DNA from: Bacillota bacterium
GTDB taxonomy: Bacteria; Bacillota; Clostridia; Acetivibrionales; JAEXSP01
Direction of reading: 5' to 3'
DNA length: 64,000 bases
Assembly: GCA_023453795.1 (NCBI GenBank)
Contig: JAEXSP010000040.1
Coordinates: 62,001-126,000, forward strand
Shown: piece by piece, positions 43,015 through 52,309 of the stretch
Layout of the letters: every line of letters begins with the position of its first letter
Position numbering within the stretch: position 1 is the first letter of the stretch
Notes under the pieces: model-generated
Databases searched by the model: none
What the model was told of the DNA's origin: nothing
What the model saw: the letters and a program-made list of their open reading frames with translations, nothing else
Program-made: the position numbers and the translations under genes

Positions 43015-43032
43015 TCAAAGCTTTCCTTTCGT

Positions 43033-43272
43033 TTATTTGAGAGCATCCTTAAGTAATTCCGATATAGGTGAGAATACATACGCTATCCAATCGGAGGGAG
43101 TAGATAAGGGAAATTTAAGAGCCTTTAGGATGGCTAGAATTACACCCAAAATGAGTAATACTGAAAAGCACCAAAGATCGTTATAATATTTATTCCTAAG
43201 CATTTTAGGTATTTCCACAAAGCATAATATTGCACTAAAGGCTAATACTGATAAAATAATAACAACTGTCAT
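43033..43272 (-). CDS. Small two-helix membrane protein of the ger operon
   Basis: 79 residues with membrane segments at about 2-22 and 34-54 and a short polar tail. It starts at the ATG next to the gerC stop with GGAAGGG ten bases upstream; the open frame reaches 15 codons further into gerC. Small two-helix 'D' subunits are known in some Bacillus GerA-type operons, where they modulate receptor activity. The position between gerC and gerB supports a similar role, by analogy only. Confidence 0.65.
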   Translation of the reverse strand: MTVVIILSVLAFSAILCFVEIPKMLRNKYYNDLWCFSVLLILGVILAILKALKFPLSTPSDWIAYVFSPISELLKDALK

Positions 43273-43273
43273 G

Positions 43274-44467
43274 TTAATTATTCCCTTCCGAAAGAACAAC
43301 GGATCTGGTATTTTCACCTAAACCATTAATATCAGCTTTTACATTAATGTTTACCGGCAGCTTGACAAATTCATTGTTCCAATCCTCACTTAAGTTCTTC
43401 CAGAGTTTAGGGTACTTTTTATGTATTTCCTCACCAAAGCCAAAAATATCTGTACCCAAATCGTTTTTTGTACGGTTTAATGCACCATAACATAAATTTT
43501 TTATTCTTTCCGCTATCAAAATGCGCAGCTTATCAATAGTAGCCTCGTTTGTCAGGTCTATGCTGCCGGTAGAGGCGGAAATATCGGTTTCCAGATTGAG
43601 TTTAACATTTATAGCCGGCTTACCGTTTAGTATATAAGCTTTTACCTTCGAATCCGATTTAGTTACTTCGAAGGTTATCCTATTTTGATGGTACAGTATA
43701 TATCCGGCTGTACTTTTTACATTACCGGTAATGTAACTATATCCTTTACTTTCATCTTCTGTAAGCCAGCCTGCAAGCTTATCCTTTTTAAATGCCCCTA
43801 AACCTGCCAGCTTTATTTTAGGGGGATCGCTTTGCTTTAGGGCATCAAGAGAATTGCTACTGCCATCAGCCTCATGAGATGCCACACCCGTCAGTACGGG
43901 GTTATTTCCTTTTGAGTTAAGAGCATTAACCAATTCATAGACTTTAATAGTTTTTGTCGGTGCCCATGCTCTTTCAGAGGTTTCAAGGGAGTGGAACAAT
44001 TCAAGTCCGGATACTGACTCCAAAGGTGAGATGGTGTTTAAAATATTTTTTGCTGTAGTATCTCTTGCGATAAGAAAATAAAAGTCGGTACGATATTCAT
44101 GCCCACGGGTAAAAAAATCCAGAATACCTTTTATTCCTTCTTTCGCAACCTCTTCACTTAAAACAACTGTTCTTAAGTGTGAATGATACATTTTTCTGGG
44201 AGACTCTTCTGTCATTTTCCTTTTTATCTCAAATAAGTCTTTTCCGGTTTCCGTATAACTAAAAATAGGTGCTTCATTGGTGGGCTTTGTTGCTGCAATT
44301 GCTCTGGGATTTAATACCTGATAAGTTACCATATACCCTGATGCAGATTTGTCAATCCCTACAGAAATAACAATTCCAAGTGTATTGATTTCACGTCCGG
44401 CTGTGCAGCCGTTCAAAAGCAGACTTATAAGTATGATAAACAACAATAATACTCTTTGTAATTTCAT
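43274..44467 (-). CDS. Spore germination lipoprotein, Ger(x)C family
   Basis: 397 residues. The signal sequence ends in a lipobox LLLNGC (Cys near residue 21), so the protein is lipid-anchored on the outer face of the inner spore membrane. Family landmarks are TLGIVISVGIDK, SHLRTVVLSEEVAKEGI and the C-terminal IKNLCYGALNRTKNDLGTDIFGFGE...KYPKLW. It forms the C subunit of a GerA-type receptor. Four bases after the gerA stop. Confidence 0.92.
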   Translation of the reverse strand: MKLQRVLLLFIILISLLLNGCTAGREINTLGIVISVGIDKSASGYMVTYQVLNPRAIAATKPTNEAPIFSYTETGKDLFEIKRKMTEESPRKMYHSHLRTVVLSEEVAKEGIKGILDFFTRGHEYRTDFYFLIARDTTAKNILNTISPLESVSGLELFHSLETSERAWAPTKTIKVYELVNALNSKGNNPVLTGVASHEADGSSNSLDALKQSDPPKIKLAGLGAFKKDKLAGWLTEDESKGYSYITGNVKSTAGYILYHQNRITFEVTKSDSKVKAYILNGKPAINVKLNLETDISASTGSIDLTNEATIDKLRILIAERIKNLCYGALNRTKNDLGTDIFGFGEEIHKKYPKLWKNLSEDWNNEFVKLPVNINVKADINGLGENTRSVVLSEGNN

Positions 44468-44470
44468 GTG

Positions 44471-46045
44471 TCACCTGAATTCCGGTTTTTCTTTTTGTTT
44501 AGCGTTTACGGGATTATCCGTATTTGTTCTCGGAGAAGTACTTCCGCTGATTCCGGCAGGTCTGTATTGGTTTTTCCATATAGGGTACCGTATGAGAGTA
44601 TCTTTTAGTCCGTATTTTGTTTTAGGAGCAATAGGTGTCATATAAGGTACACCTATGGATTTACATTTACACACATGAAGAATTAATACGATAAAGCCCA
44701 TGAAAACACCATACAATCCAAACATACCTGCCAACAGCATTAAAGCAAATCTTGTTATCCTTGCAGCATTGGACATAGAATAATTAGGTATGGCAAAGCT
44801 TGAGATAGCAGTAATCGAAACAATTATTACCATAACAGCAGATATAATACCGGCTTCGACAGCAGCCTGACCTAAGACCAAAGCACCAACGATTGAAATA
44901 GCCGGGCCGACAACTCTTGGCATTCTTACACCGGCTTCTCTTAAGATTTCAAATGTAATTTCCATCATAAGTGCTTCCCCTAAAGCAGGGAAGGGCACAC
45001 CTTCACGCTGGGCAGCAATACTGATCAGCAAGGGGGTAGGTATCATTTCCTGCTGAAATGAAACTAAGGAAATATATAGCGCCGGGACAAATATCGTAAG
45101 AGAAAAAGCAAGATATCTTACTAAACGGATAACGGTGGAAATTATAAAGTGATGATAATAGTCTTCGCTGGCTTGAAGGAACTCAACAAATAATGCAGGA
45201 GCCGTCAAAACATAAGCGGTTCCGTCCACTAAAATTGCAACTCGTCCTTCCAATAATGCCGCAGCAACCGAATCAGGCTTCTCCGAATTTAAAAACTCAG
45301 GGAAAATCGAATACCGGTCATCCTTAATTAATTCTTCTATGTTTCCGCTATCTAGAATACTGTCTATTTCAATTTTATTGAGCCGATTCTTTATTTCCTT
45401 AATAATATCGTTTTTTGCAACCATATCTATATACATCAATGTAACCTTTGTGTTTGTAATACTTCCGACAGTGAGATTTTCAACTCTCAGAGATGTACTT
45501 TTAATTCTTTTTCTCACAAGTGCAATATTTTCATCTGTTTTTTCAGTAAAAGCTTCCCTTGGCCCCCTTATTACACTTTGATTAGAGGGCTCTTCCACAG
45601 TTCTGCCCAGCTGGGTAAAGGTATTGATAGATAAGTATCTGTCATATCCGTCAACAAGAAATATAGTTTTTCCGGATAGTAAGTCTTCGCATAAATTATT
45701 TAATTCACTGCCTTCCTCTGATTTTCTAAAACCTGCAAGAATGTTGGAATAAGCGGTAAAACAATCCTTTGGAGTACTCAATTTATTTGTCACACTGACA
45801 TTTTCAGATATTTCACACGATAAGCTGTTTTTTGTTTCTTTATCAACAAGATTCTCAATATATATACTTGCATACTTTAGATTACAGTTAGGCAGTTCCG
45901 ATAAATTAACCGAAAGGTCACTGGGATTACCAAATATATTCTTAATTTTGGTGATGGTATCCTCCAATTCACTCTGTATATTTTTATTTGAAAGTGTTTT
46001 ACTTTTTGAGCATGCTTCACTGTGTGCATTTTTATATGTTTTCAT
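44471..46045 (-). CDS. Spore germination protein, GerA-type subunit
   Basis: 524 residues. A soluble N-terminal part (about 1-300) contains RVENLTVGSITNTKVTLMYID, typical of the GerA N-terminal domain, and VAILVDGTAYVLTAP. The C-terminal part has about five membrane segments with EGVPFPALGEALMMEITFEILREAGVRMP, the most conserved block of the family. It forms the A subunit of a receptor with GerB and GerC. First gene of its operon; the upstream 134 bases should hold a forespore promoter, but I could not identify a convincing sigma-G site. Confidence 0.92.
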   Translation of the reverse strand: MKTYKNAHSEACSKSKTLSNKNIQSELEDTITKIKNIFGNPSDLSVNLSELPNCNLKYASIYIENLVDKETKNSLSCEISENVSVTNKLSTPKDCFTAYSNILAGFRKSEEGSELNNLCEDLLSGKTIFLVDGYDRYLSINTFTQLGRTVEEPSNQSVIRGPREAFTEKTDENIALVRKRIKSTSLRVENLTVGSITNTKVTLMYIDMVAKNDIIKEIKNRLNKIEIDSILDSGNIEELIKDDRYSIFPEFLNSEKPDSVAAALLEGRVAILVDGTAYVLTAPALFVEFLQASEDYYHHFIISTVIRLVRYLAFSLTIFVPALYISLVSFQQEMIPTPLLISIAAQREGVPFPALGEALMMEITFEILREAGVRMPRVVGPAISIVGALVLGQAAVEAGIISAVMVIIVSITAISSFAIPNYSMSNAARITRFALMLLAGMFGLYGVFMGFIVLILHVCKCKSIGVPYMTPIAPKTKYGLKDTLIRYPIWKNQYRPAGISGSTSPRTNTDNPVNAKQKEKPEFR

Positions 46046-46178
46046 TAGATACCCCTTAAATGCCTTTGACTTTAGTAATTCTGGAAAACACTAATATTAA
46101 AGTTTATGCGAATTTATTATTTGCCCAATACTGAATAATAATTCCCTTAATTCCTTTTCAAACTTTGCTGACACACTG

Positions 46179-47153
46179 TCAGTCTACAAATATGATTGCC
46201 GATCCGTGCGGTTCGAATTTGAAAGGCACGTGACGAAGGGGCTTGAGCGCTTCTATCAGCTTATCTTGATTGAATTTCTCGCAATAAAACAAAAGGAAAC
46301 CGCCGCCGCCGGCCCCAAGAATTTTCCCTCCAAGGGCACCGTTTTTTAATGCCAGATCGTAGCAGCTGTCTATTTCGGAGTTGGTTATTCTGCCCGAAAG
46401 TCCTTTTTTAACCTTCCAGCTCCTGTCAAGCATATCGCCTATATAATTCAGGTTTTTACAGTTTAAAATGACTTCTTTAAACTCAGAAGCCGTATTACGA
46501 ATAGAGATCAGCGCTGAGGCGTTTGCAGAGGTGTTTTTCTTCTGTTCATCAAGAATGCTCCCTGTGCTCCTTGTAATGCCTGTATAAAACATGATGAGAT
46601 TGCGGTTCAATTCCTCCTTCAATTCACGTGAACAAATCAGAGGCTCGACAAATACACTCTCATCTGAGTGGAAGGTAATGCAGTTGATACCTCCGTAAGC
46701 TGCTGCATACTGATCCTGCTTGCCTATGGGCTCCTTTAAAATATCGATTTCAATACTGCACGCTTCCTCTGCCAGCTGACTTGCACTGCGGTAGACACCC
46801 TTGTAGGCGTAAAGTGCATTCAGAAGTCCGACGGCAAAGGAACTGGAGGAACCAAGGCCTGTAGAGGCAGGTATGTCGGCTATTGAGGTTATTTCGATTC
46901 CTGTGCTTATACCTGTCAGCTTAAGAGCACTGCGCACAATGGGATGGCGGATTTTTTCTGCACAATCAACGATCTCAGTCCTTGTATAGCTCAGTCTGAT
47001 AGATGGATCAAACCTTTTGCTGACGGTGATATAAATATATTTGTCTATGGCAGTACTGACCACGGAACCGAAGGTGTTGTTCCTATAGAAGTCGCCGAGG
47101 TCGGTGCCGCCGCCTGCGAAGCTAATCCTGAATGGTGTCCTGGAAATGATCAT
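46179..47153 (-). CDS. hddA: D-glycero-alpha-D-manno-heptose 7-phosphate kinase
   Basis: A 324-residue GHMP kinase that adds the anomeric phosphate to heptose 7-phosphate in the GDP-heptose pathway. It opens with IISRTPFRISFAGGGTDL, has the ATP loop PASTGLGSSSSFAVGLL near residue 104, and ends with GALGGKILGAGGGGFLLFYC. This combination is characteristic of HddA rather than galactokinase. Coupled to the upstream HddC-GmhB gene by a four-base overlap (ATGA). Confidence 0.9.
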   Translation of the reverse strand: MIISRTPFRISFAGGGTDLGDFYRNNTFGSVVSTAIDKYIYITVSKRFDPSIRLSYTRTEIVDCAEKIRHPIVRSALKLTGISTGIEITSIADIPASTGLGSSSSFAVGLLNALYAYKGVYRSASQLAEEACSIEIDILKEPIGKQDQYAAAYGGINCITFHSDESVFVEPLICSRELKEELNRNLIMFYTGITRSTGSILDEQKKNTSANASALISIRNTASEFKEVILNCKNLNYIGDMLDRSWKVKKGLSGRITNSEIDSCYDLALKNGALGGKILGAGGGGFLLFYCEKFNQDKLIEALKPLRHVPFKFEPHGSAIIFVD

Positions 47154-48445
47154 TCTAACTCCTCCAAAATCATTTTAACCGCACTGTACAGGTTCTTTGC
47201 CTTTAAGTCCGGTTCTGCATTGAATTTTCCGTCCTTACCTGCTTCTCCGGTTTCCAGCAGGACTGTTTTTATTCCTGCATTTTTACCGGTTTGAATATCT
47301 ACAGTGGTATCACCGATAAAAAAAGAGTCAGGAAGACTTATGTTATACTTTTCGGCTGCTGCCAGGATCAATCCGGAGGCGGGTTTCCGGCAGGAGCATT
47401 TTATTTTGTATTCCCTGTTTTCATCCGGGTAGCCCCTGTCGGGATGATGGGGACAGAAAAACAGGTCATCCAGGTAAGCACCCTCATTGCCAAGCAGTGT
47501 TTCAAGCCTTTGGTGAATGCTGCCGAGTTCATCAAGAGTACATAGGTTTCTGGCAACCACAGGCTGGTTGGTTATGACTATACAAAGGCAGCCGCTTGAA
47601 TTGATCAGCTTAACCGCTTCTGCCGCACCGGCTTCAAGTTCAAGCTCGTCAGGTTTGCTCAGTAGTCCCGTCAGCTTGTTTACAGTCCCGTCCCTGTCAA
47701 GGAAAACGCATTTTTGTTTATTGTACAGGGCTTTCTTTTCCGGGAGGCCATTCCTGATATCCTCTCTAATCCTTGCAAGTCTTGTCTCGGTTCCCATGTC
47801 CTTTACATACTCCGGGGTTCTGTAACCGTATACCGGCCTGCCTTCCGACAGAACTCTTGAAAGTATGTCCTTTTCAAAATCTGCCTTTCCGCAGACGGAA
47901 TAACTGAGTATTTTACTTGACAGCAGGTAGATGCCTGCGTTGACAAGATTTGAATAGTACTGCCGTGGAGAATTCTTATAGCTTATGCCGGAAATTCTAC
48001 AACCCTGATCCATAATTACAAGATCACTGTCAAAGGGATGGTCATTTGGATGAATAAGGGCTGTGGCAATTCCTTTGTTTATGTAATGAAAATCCTTAAT
48101 TTTCTGCCAGTCAACGTTTAAAACGATATCCCCATATAGGAAAATAAAGTCTTCATCCAGCTTTTCTTTCAGAAGGTGGATCACTCCTCCTGTTCCGAGA
48201 GGGGAAGCTTCTTCAAGGTAATTTATATTAACCCCAAAGCTGCTGCCGTCGCCGAAATACTCAATTATCCTGTCACCAAGATACCCGATGCTCAGGAGGA
48301 TATCCCTGATACCTGATTTTGCAAGTGATTCTATCTGATATTGGAGAACCGGCTTTCCCTCAATCCGGATGAGCGGTTTGGGAATCTCGGCAGTATGCTC
48401 CTTAAGTCTTGAGCCTTTTCCGCCCGCAAGTATTACTGCCTTCAT
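47150..48445 (-). CDS. hddC-gmhB: Bifunctional heptose-1-P guanylyltransferase / heptose bisphosphate phosphatase
   Basis: 431 residues made of two enzymes. Residues 1-225 are a sugar nucleotidyltransferase: AVILAGGKGSRLKEHTAEIPK, then FLYGDIVLN with the metal Asp. Residues 235-431 are a HAD phosphatase of GmhB type: FLDRDGTVNKL with the nucleophile and acid Asp, ITNQP, the zinc-loop CPHHPD...CSCRKP, and FIGDTTVDIQTG. The fusion provides the phosphatase and the nucleotidyl-transfer steps in one chain. Overlaps both neighbours by four bases. Confidence 0.88.
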   Translation of the reverse strand: MKAVILAGGKGSRLKEHTAEIPKPLIRIEGKPVLQYQIESLAKSGIRDILLSIGYLGDRIIEYFGDGSSFGVNINYLEEASPLGTGGVIHLLKEKLDEDFIFLYGDIVLNVDWQKIKDFHYINKGIATALIHPNDHPFDSDLVIMDQGCRISGISYKNSPRQYYSNLVNAGIYLLSSKILSYSVCGKADFEKDILSRVLSEGRPVYGYRTPEYVKDMGTETRLARIREDIRNGLPEKKALYNKQKCVFLDRDGTVNKLTGLLSKPDELELEAGAAEAVKLINSSGCLCIVITNQPVVARNLCTLDELGSIHQRLETLLGNEGAYLDDLFFCPHHPDRGYPDENREYKIKCSCRKPASGLILAAAEKYNISLPDSFFIGDTTVDIQTGKNAGIKTVLLETGEAGKDGKFNAEPDLKAKNLYSAVKMILEELE

Positions 48446-49383
48446 TTCCCCAGAACCCTCCTTACGGCTGCTTCTACAGCTTCATCGGAAGTAAGGTGCG
48501 GTGTCCATCCAAGTTCATAGATTTTTGAAGTGTCATACCTGAAGGAGGGAACGTCGCCTTTCCAACCCGTATTTCCGCCTGTAAATTCATATTTTACATT
48601 GCTGAGCCCCATTTCCCGGCAGACTGCATCCGCAATAAATTGGACGCTTGTCTGCCCTTCAACACTGATGTTATAGCAGTTCATCCGGCCGCTGCAAAGG
48701 CTGTAGACATGCATTATGGCATCTGCCAGATCGCTTATGTAAATGTAAGGCTTCCGCTGGCTGCCGTCCCCAAGTATTTCAAGCCTTTGAGGATTGGAAC
48801 GCAGTTTGTTAATGAAATCATATATAACCCCATGTGTGCATCTTTCGCCTATTACATTCGGAAACCTGAAAATGTATGCCTGAATGTCATTCATGTAGGA
48901 GTAGGAGGATATAAATGCCTCGGAAGCAAGCTTTGCGCCCCCATAATAGGATATTGGAAAGAGGTCGCCGGTGCTTTCGCTGATATTGATTCCGGGTTTG
49001 TCGCCATAGATTGCGGAGGTGGAGGAAAAAACCAGCCTTCTTACCTGATGCACCCGCATACACTCAAGTAGGGTGTAAGTTGTAAGGAAGGTGTTTTTAT
49101 AATCAATCTGCGGATATACAGCACTTTTCCGTATATCCGAATTGGCAGCCAAATGAAAGACGGTATTAAAAGCATGGCTTTCAAATAATTCATTTAGAGC
49201 CTCTGCATCTGTTATATCAAGCTTTATGAATTTAAAATTGGGCGTATCCGTTAAGGACTCAATGTTTTCAGTCCTGCCAAGACTCAGGTCATCTGCGCAT
49301 ACTACTGACAGGCCTTCGCCTGCAAGCCTTTCACAAAGGTGACTGCCAATGAATCCGGCTCCCCCGGTAACCAAAATGCTCAT
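48442..49383 (-). CDS. NAD-dependent sugar epimerase/dehydratase (extended SDR)
   Basis: 313 residues. The NAD-binding loop is VTGGAGFIGSHLCERL, the catalytic Ser/Thr are in FSSTSAIYG and the Tyr-Lys pair in YYGGAKLASE. The active site reads Y-G-G-A-K, a normal YxxxK. Most similar by eye to UDP-glucose 4-epimerase-like or GDP-sugar-modifying enzymes. The ATG has GAGGAG about eight bases upstream. First gene of the hddA operon, so it may act on the GDP-heptose made there, for example by epimerisation or 4,6-dehydration. Confidence 0.85.
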   Translation of the reverse strand: MSILVTGGAGFIGSHLCERLAGEGLSVVCADDLSLGRTENIESLTDTPNFKFIKLDITDAEALNELFESHAFNTVFHLAANSDIRKSAVYPQIDYKNTFLTTYTLLECMRVHQVRRLVFSSTSAIYGDKPGINISESTGDLFPISYYGGAKLASEAFISSYSYMNDIQAYIFRFPNVIGERCTHGVIYDFINKLRSNPQRLEILGDGSQRKPYIYISDLADAIMHVYSLCSGRMNCYNISVEGQTSVQFIADAVCREMGLSNVKYEFTGGNTGWKGDVPSFRYDTSKIYELGWTPHLTSDEAVEAAVRRVLGK

Positions 49384-49457
49384 GTACAAAGCTCCTCTTC
49401 CATAATTGAGTGCCGGTTAAAGCTTGTAAGGCTTTGCCGGGCACATGACCCTATAAT

Positions 49458-49486
49458 CAGAGTATGGTTACGGGATTTGCATTGTT
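49458..49486 (-). promoter_or_regulatory. Possible sigma-K promoter (epimerase-hddC/gmhB-hddA operon)
   Basis: AACA-N16-CATACTCTG on the minus strand matches the sigma-K pattern except for the last base. The leader would be about 68 bases. Confidence 0.45.
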
Positions 49487-49596
49487 ACACAAACATATAA
49501 GTAATCGGGAACACAATATTTAAAGGGTTACACAATTTCACAAATAAAAATAGAATATATGAGACCCCATTATAAAATGAGAGGAGATATGGAGCA

Positions 49597-50514
49597 ATGT
49601 CTCTCAGAACTAATGCCGCAGCGGAGAATAAAAGATACAAGCTTGCAATACAAAGCGTTTTTATTTTGAGGGAGAATATCCTGTTTTTGAAGGAATGGCT
49701 CGCATATCATATTGAAATCGGTGTGGAGCATTTCTATCTTTACGACAATACAGGCTCAATAGGCTTCCAGGGGAGCAGTTCAACAGAAAATAAATATGGT
49801 ATTCCGTTTGTCAAGCTGACGGAGGGAATGAGTGACGAGGATATTACAGGAATTTTTGAAGAGCTACGGGGGGAATTTCCCGGCAGGATTACCTATGTAA
49901 GGTGGACTCCGAGGGATGCCCGGGGAAATATCGTGTATAATCAGGCTGAAGCTGTATTGGACTATGCGAAAAAGTACGGAAACGATGTTGAATGGACATG
50001 TTTAACTGATATTGATGAATTCCTTTTCAGTGCTAACGGAAGAAACCTTCTGCATATATTGGGGGAATGCGAAAGAAACAATGTTGCTGATATTCGTATT
50101 CTGCAGAAGAAGTTTGGAGACCGTTTCTTGAACCTCGATAAATATGTGATTCAAATAGAGGAATGCATTGATGGGATCAATACAGACAAATGGGCTCCGA
50201 AACACATTCTAAGAACGGAGAACATAGATCTGGCTGCAATGCGGGCAAGGGAATGTGATATCCATACCATTCCAACACACAACGGAATAAGAATCTTGAT
50301 GGGTATGAATGACCTGCGGTTTAACCATTACAATACAAACAGTTCACTGCTGCAGTGGATGAAGGGATTTTACAATGTATCTGGGGACTTTGTTATAAAT
50401 GGCTGCGATGAAGGAATGAAAAGGTATTGGCCTGTTATTGAGGAAAAGTGCGAGCAGGGAAAAGGCGGCATGAAGGACTTGATAAAAAGGTTTTCGATTC
50501 CGGTAAAAATCTGA
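49597..50514 (+). CDS. Glycosyltransferase, GT92/DUF23-like
   Basis: 305 residues. The N-terminal SVFILRENILFLKEWLAYHIEIGVEHFYLYDNTGS is the signature of the GT92/DUF23 group, and EWTCLTDIDEFLF carries the D-x-D metal site. HYNTNSSLLQWMKG near the C terminus fits the same family. GAGGAG lies eight bases before the ATG. No close match to the sigma-K pattern was found in the 213 bases upstream. The gene may open the plus-strand glycan operon that follows, although that has its own promoter-like site. Confidence 0.78.
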   Translation: MSLRTNAAAENKRYKLAIQSVFILRENILFLKEWLAYHIEIGVEHFYLYDNTGSIGFQGSSSTENKYGIPFVKLTEGMSDEDITGIFEELRGEFPGRITYVRWTPRDARGNIVYNQAEAVLDYAKKYGNDVEWTCLTDIDEFLFSANGRNLLHILGECERNNVADIRILQKKFGDRFLNLDKYVIQIEECIDGINTDKWAPKHILRTENIDLAAMRARECDIHTIPTHNGIRILMGMNDLRFNHYNTNSSLLQWMKGFYNVSGDFVINGCDEGMKRYWPVIEEKCEQGKGGMKDLIKRFSIPVKI

Positions 50515-50518
50515 CAAT

Positions 50519-50547
50519 CACCCAATAAAGCCTGCAAGCATAGAATG
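50519..50547 (+). promoter_or_regulatory. Possible sigma-K promoter (GT4-GT32-methyltransferase operon)
   Basis: CACC-N16-CATAGAATG has a matching -35 and spacing and one mismatch at the last -10 base. It starts five bases after the previous stop and 75 bases before the next start. Confidence 0.5.
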
Positions 50548-50621
50548 AAATGTATTAAAAGTATGTTCAATTGAACTTTGAAGCGGAACTGATATAGTCC
50601 TTAAATAAAGGGGTAACTAAA

Positions 50622-51671
50622 TTGATTGAAATAAATAAAAAAGCCCGTCCTTTAATCGCATTAATTCCTGACATTGAGAACTGGGCCCTTGCTAACATTG
50701 CGGGGCAGTTGAATAAACATTTGAGCAGATATTATGAGTTCAGAATAATTCCCATGTCAACAGTCAATGACATTATTAAGCTGCTTTATATGGTAAGGGA
50801 TTGCGATCTTGTGCATTTTTTCTGGAGAGGAGACCTATTGTCTGTCTTTTCCCCGAATGCAATGAATTACTATAGAGACATTGGGATCACTTTTAATGAG
50901 TTCAGAAGGCAGATAATTGATAACAAGCCTTTTTCCATTTCGGTTAACGACCACCTGTATCTGGATGACCAATCACTTGATATTAATCAAAAGATTTTCA
51001 GCATAGCTGCAAACTATTATGTTTGTTCTAAGAAGCTGTATGATATTTACTGCGGCAAAAACTTTTGTCCGAAACCGATGGCTGTACTTGAAGATGGGGT
51101 CGACACGGCACTTTTTTCTCCCCGCAATACGGAACGTCTTAATAAGCTTGCCGGAAGGAAGCTTATTGTAGGGTGGAGTGGAAACAGCAAGTGGTGCTCC
51201 TTTATAGAGGACTTCAAGGGCGTAAATACGGTTTTGAAGCCCGCATTGAAGCAGCTGCAAGATGAGGGCCGGCCGGTGGATTTTCATTTTGCCGACCGGA
51301 GCGAAGGGATGATTCCTCACGACCAAATGCCGGAGTACTATTCCAAAATTGATCTGTATGTATGTACATCCAAAATTGAAGGGACGCCGAATCCCGTGAT
51401 GGAGGCTATGGCCTGCGGAGTGCCTGTTATTTCAACGGATGTAGGGGTTGTGCCCCAGGTTTTCGGGGAGAAGCAAAAGGAATTCATTCTGAAGGAAAGG
51501 TCAATAGAATGCTTGAAGGAAGCTATTATACGGCTGTTGGAAAATCCGCACCTTCTTACGGAGCTCTCACATGAAAACCTGATGCAGATAAAGGACTGGG
51601 ACTGGTCGATTAAAGCAGCAGCTTTTAAAGATTATTTTGACCGGTGTTTGTCAGGATTCAAAAGGGTATAG
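50622..51671 (+). CDS. GT4 glycosyltransferase, paralogue of the 38413 gene
   Basis: 349 residues with RPLIALIPDIENWALANIAGQ, RDCDLVHFFWRGD, VGWSGNSKW and EGTPNPVMEAMACGVPV. It aligns along its whole length with the GT4 gene at 38413, differing mainly near the N terminus. The start codon is TTG with AAAGGGG about eight bases upstream. First of three closely spaced genes (gaps of 15 and 17 bases) with a GT32 enzyme and a methyltransferase, suggesting successive steps on one glycan. Confidence 0.85.
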   Translation: MIEINKKARPLIALIPDIENWALANIAGQLNKHLSRYYEFRIIPMSTVNDIIKLLYMVRDCDLVHFFWRGDLLSVFSPNAMNYYRDIGITFNEFRRQIIDNKPFSISVNDHLYLDDQSLDINQKIFSIAANYYVCSKKLYDIYCGKNFCPKPMAVLEDGVDTALFSPRNTERLNKLAGRKLIVGWSGNSKWCSFIEDFKGVNTVLKPALKQLQDEGRPVDFHFADRSEGMIPHDQMPEYYSKIDLYVCTSKIEGTPNPVMEAMACGVPVISTDVGVVPQVFGEKQKEFILKERSIECLKEAIIRLLENPHLLTELSHENLMQIKDWDWSIKAAAFKDYFDRCLSGFKRV

Positions 51672-51686
51672 ATATGAGGTGGATGT

Positions 51687-52292
51687 ATGGGTGATCTTAT
51701 AATTCCGAAGGTGTTTCACAGAATCTGGCTGGGGGAAAAGAAGATGCCGGATGAGTTCGAAAGGTACGGGGAAACATGGATCAAACACCACCCCGATTGG
51801 GAAATTATAACCTGGAATGAAAAAAATATAATACCGCTCATTAATCAGGAGTGCTACGATAACTGTACATCTGTTGTGGGTAAGGCCGATATTGCTCGCC
51901 CGGAACTTGTTTACAAGCTGGGAGGTATTTATGTGGACTGCGATTTTGAGTGCTTCAAGAATATTGAACCCTTATTGGAAGGGGTTGAAGCTTTTGTGAC
52001 CTCGGAAACCCCCAGCTTTGTTACAAATTCATTTATCGGAGGGTGCGCCGGAAATCCGTTTTTTGAAAGGATAGTCAAAGGCATCCCGGAGTCCATACGC
52101 CAAAACAGCCACCTGACTGTTAATTTCCATGCAGGTCCGCACTATTACACAAGGTTGCTGAAGGAGTTCTGCAACGTTACTGTTTTAAAACAGGAGCACT
52201 TTTTTCCTTATCCCTACGAAGAAAAACACAGGAAAGGCGAAGTGTTTCCAAATGCCTACGCGGCTCATCATTGGGCAGCTAGCTGGATGTAA
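51687..52292 (+). CDS. GT32-like capsular sugar transferase (DXD)
   Basis: 201 residues with the GT32 hallmarks: IPKVFHRIWLGEKKMPD at the start, then ITWNEKN, KADIARPELVYKLGGIYVDCDFECF carrying the D-x-D metal site, and a C-terminal HHWAASWM that matches the family's H-x-x-x-x-W ending. The length is typical of the minimal bacterial form (mannosyl- or galactosyl-type transferases of capsule and surface glycans). RBS GAGGTGG. Middle gene of the operon. Confidence 0.85.
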   Translation: MGDLIIPKVFHRIWLGEKKMPDEFERYGETWIKHHPDWEIITWNEKNIIPLINQECYDNCTSVVGKADIARPELVYKLGGIYVDCDFECFKNIEPLLEGVEAFVTSETPSFVTNSFIGGCAGNPFFERIVKGIPESIRQNSHLTVNFHAGPHYYTRLLKEFCNVTVLKQEHFFPYPYEEKHRKGEVFPNAYAAHHWAASWM

Positions 52293-52309
52293 TTGGGAAA
52301 GGGGTAGCT

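Noticed and set aside
46046..46130. Sigma-G promoter for the germination operon
   Set aside because: GCATA is present but the spacing to the best -10-like sequence (CAGAATTA) is about 21 bases, too long to claim.
49500..49596. Sigma-K promoter before the GT92-like gene
   Set aside because: CACA sequences are present, but no CATAnnnTA-like element lies at a usable distance.
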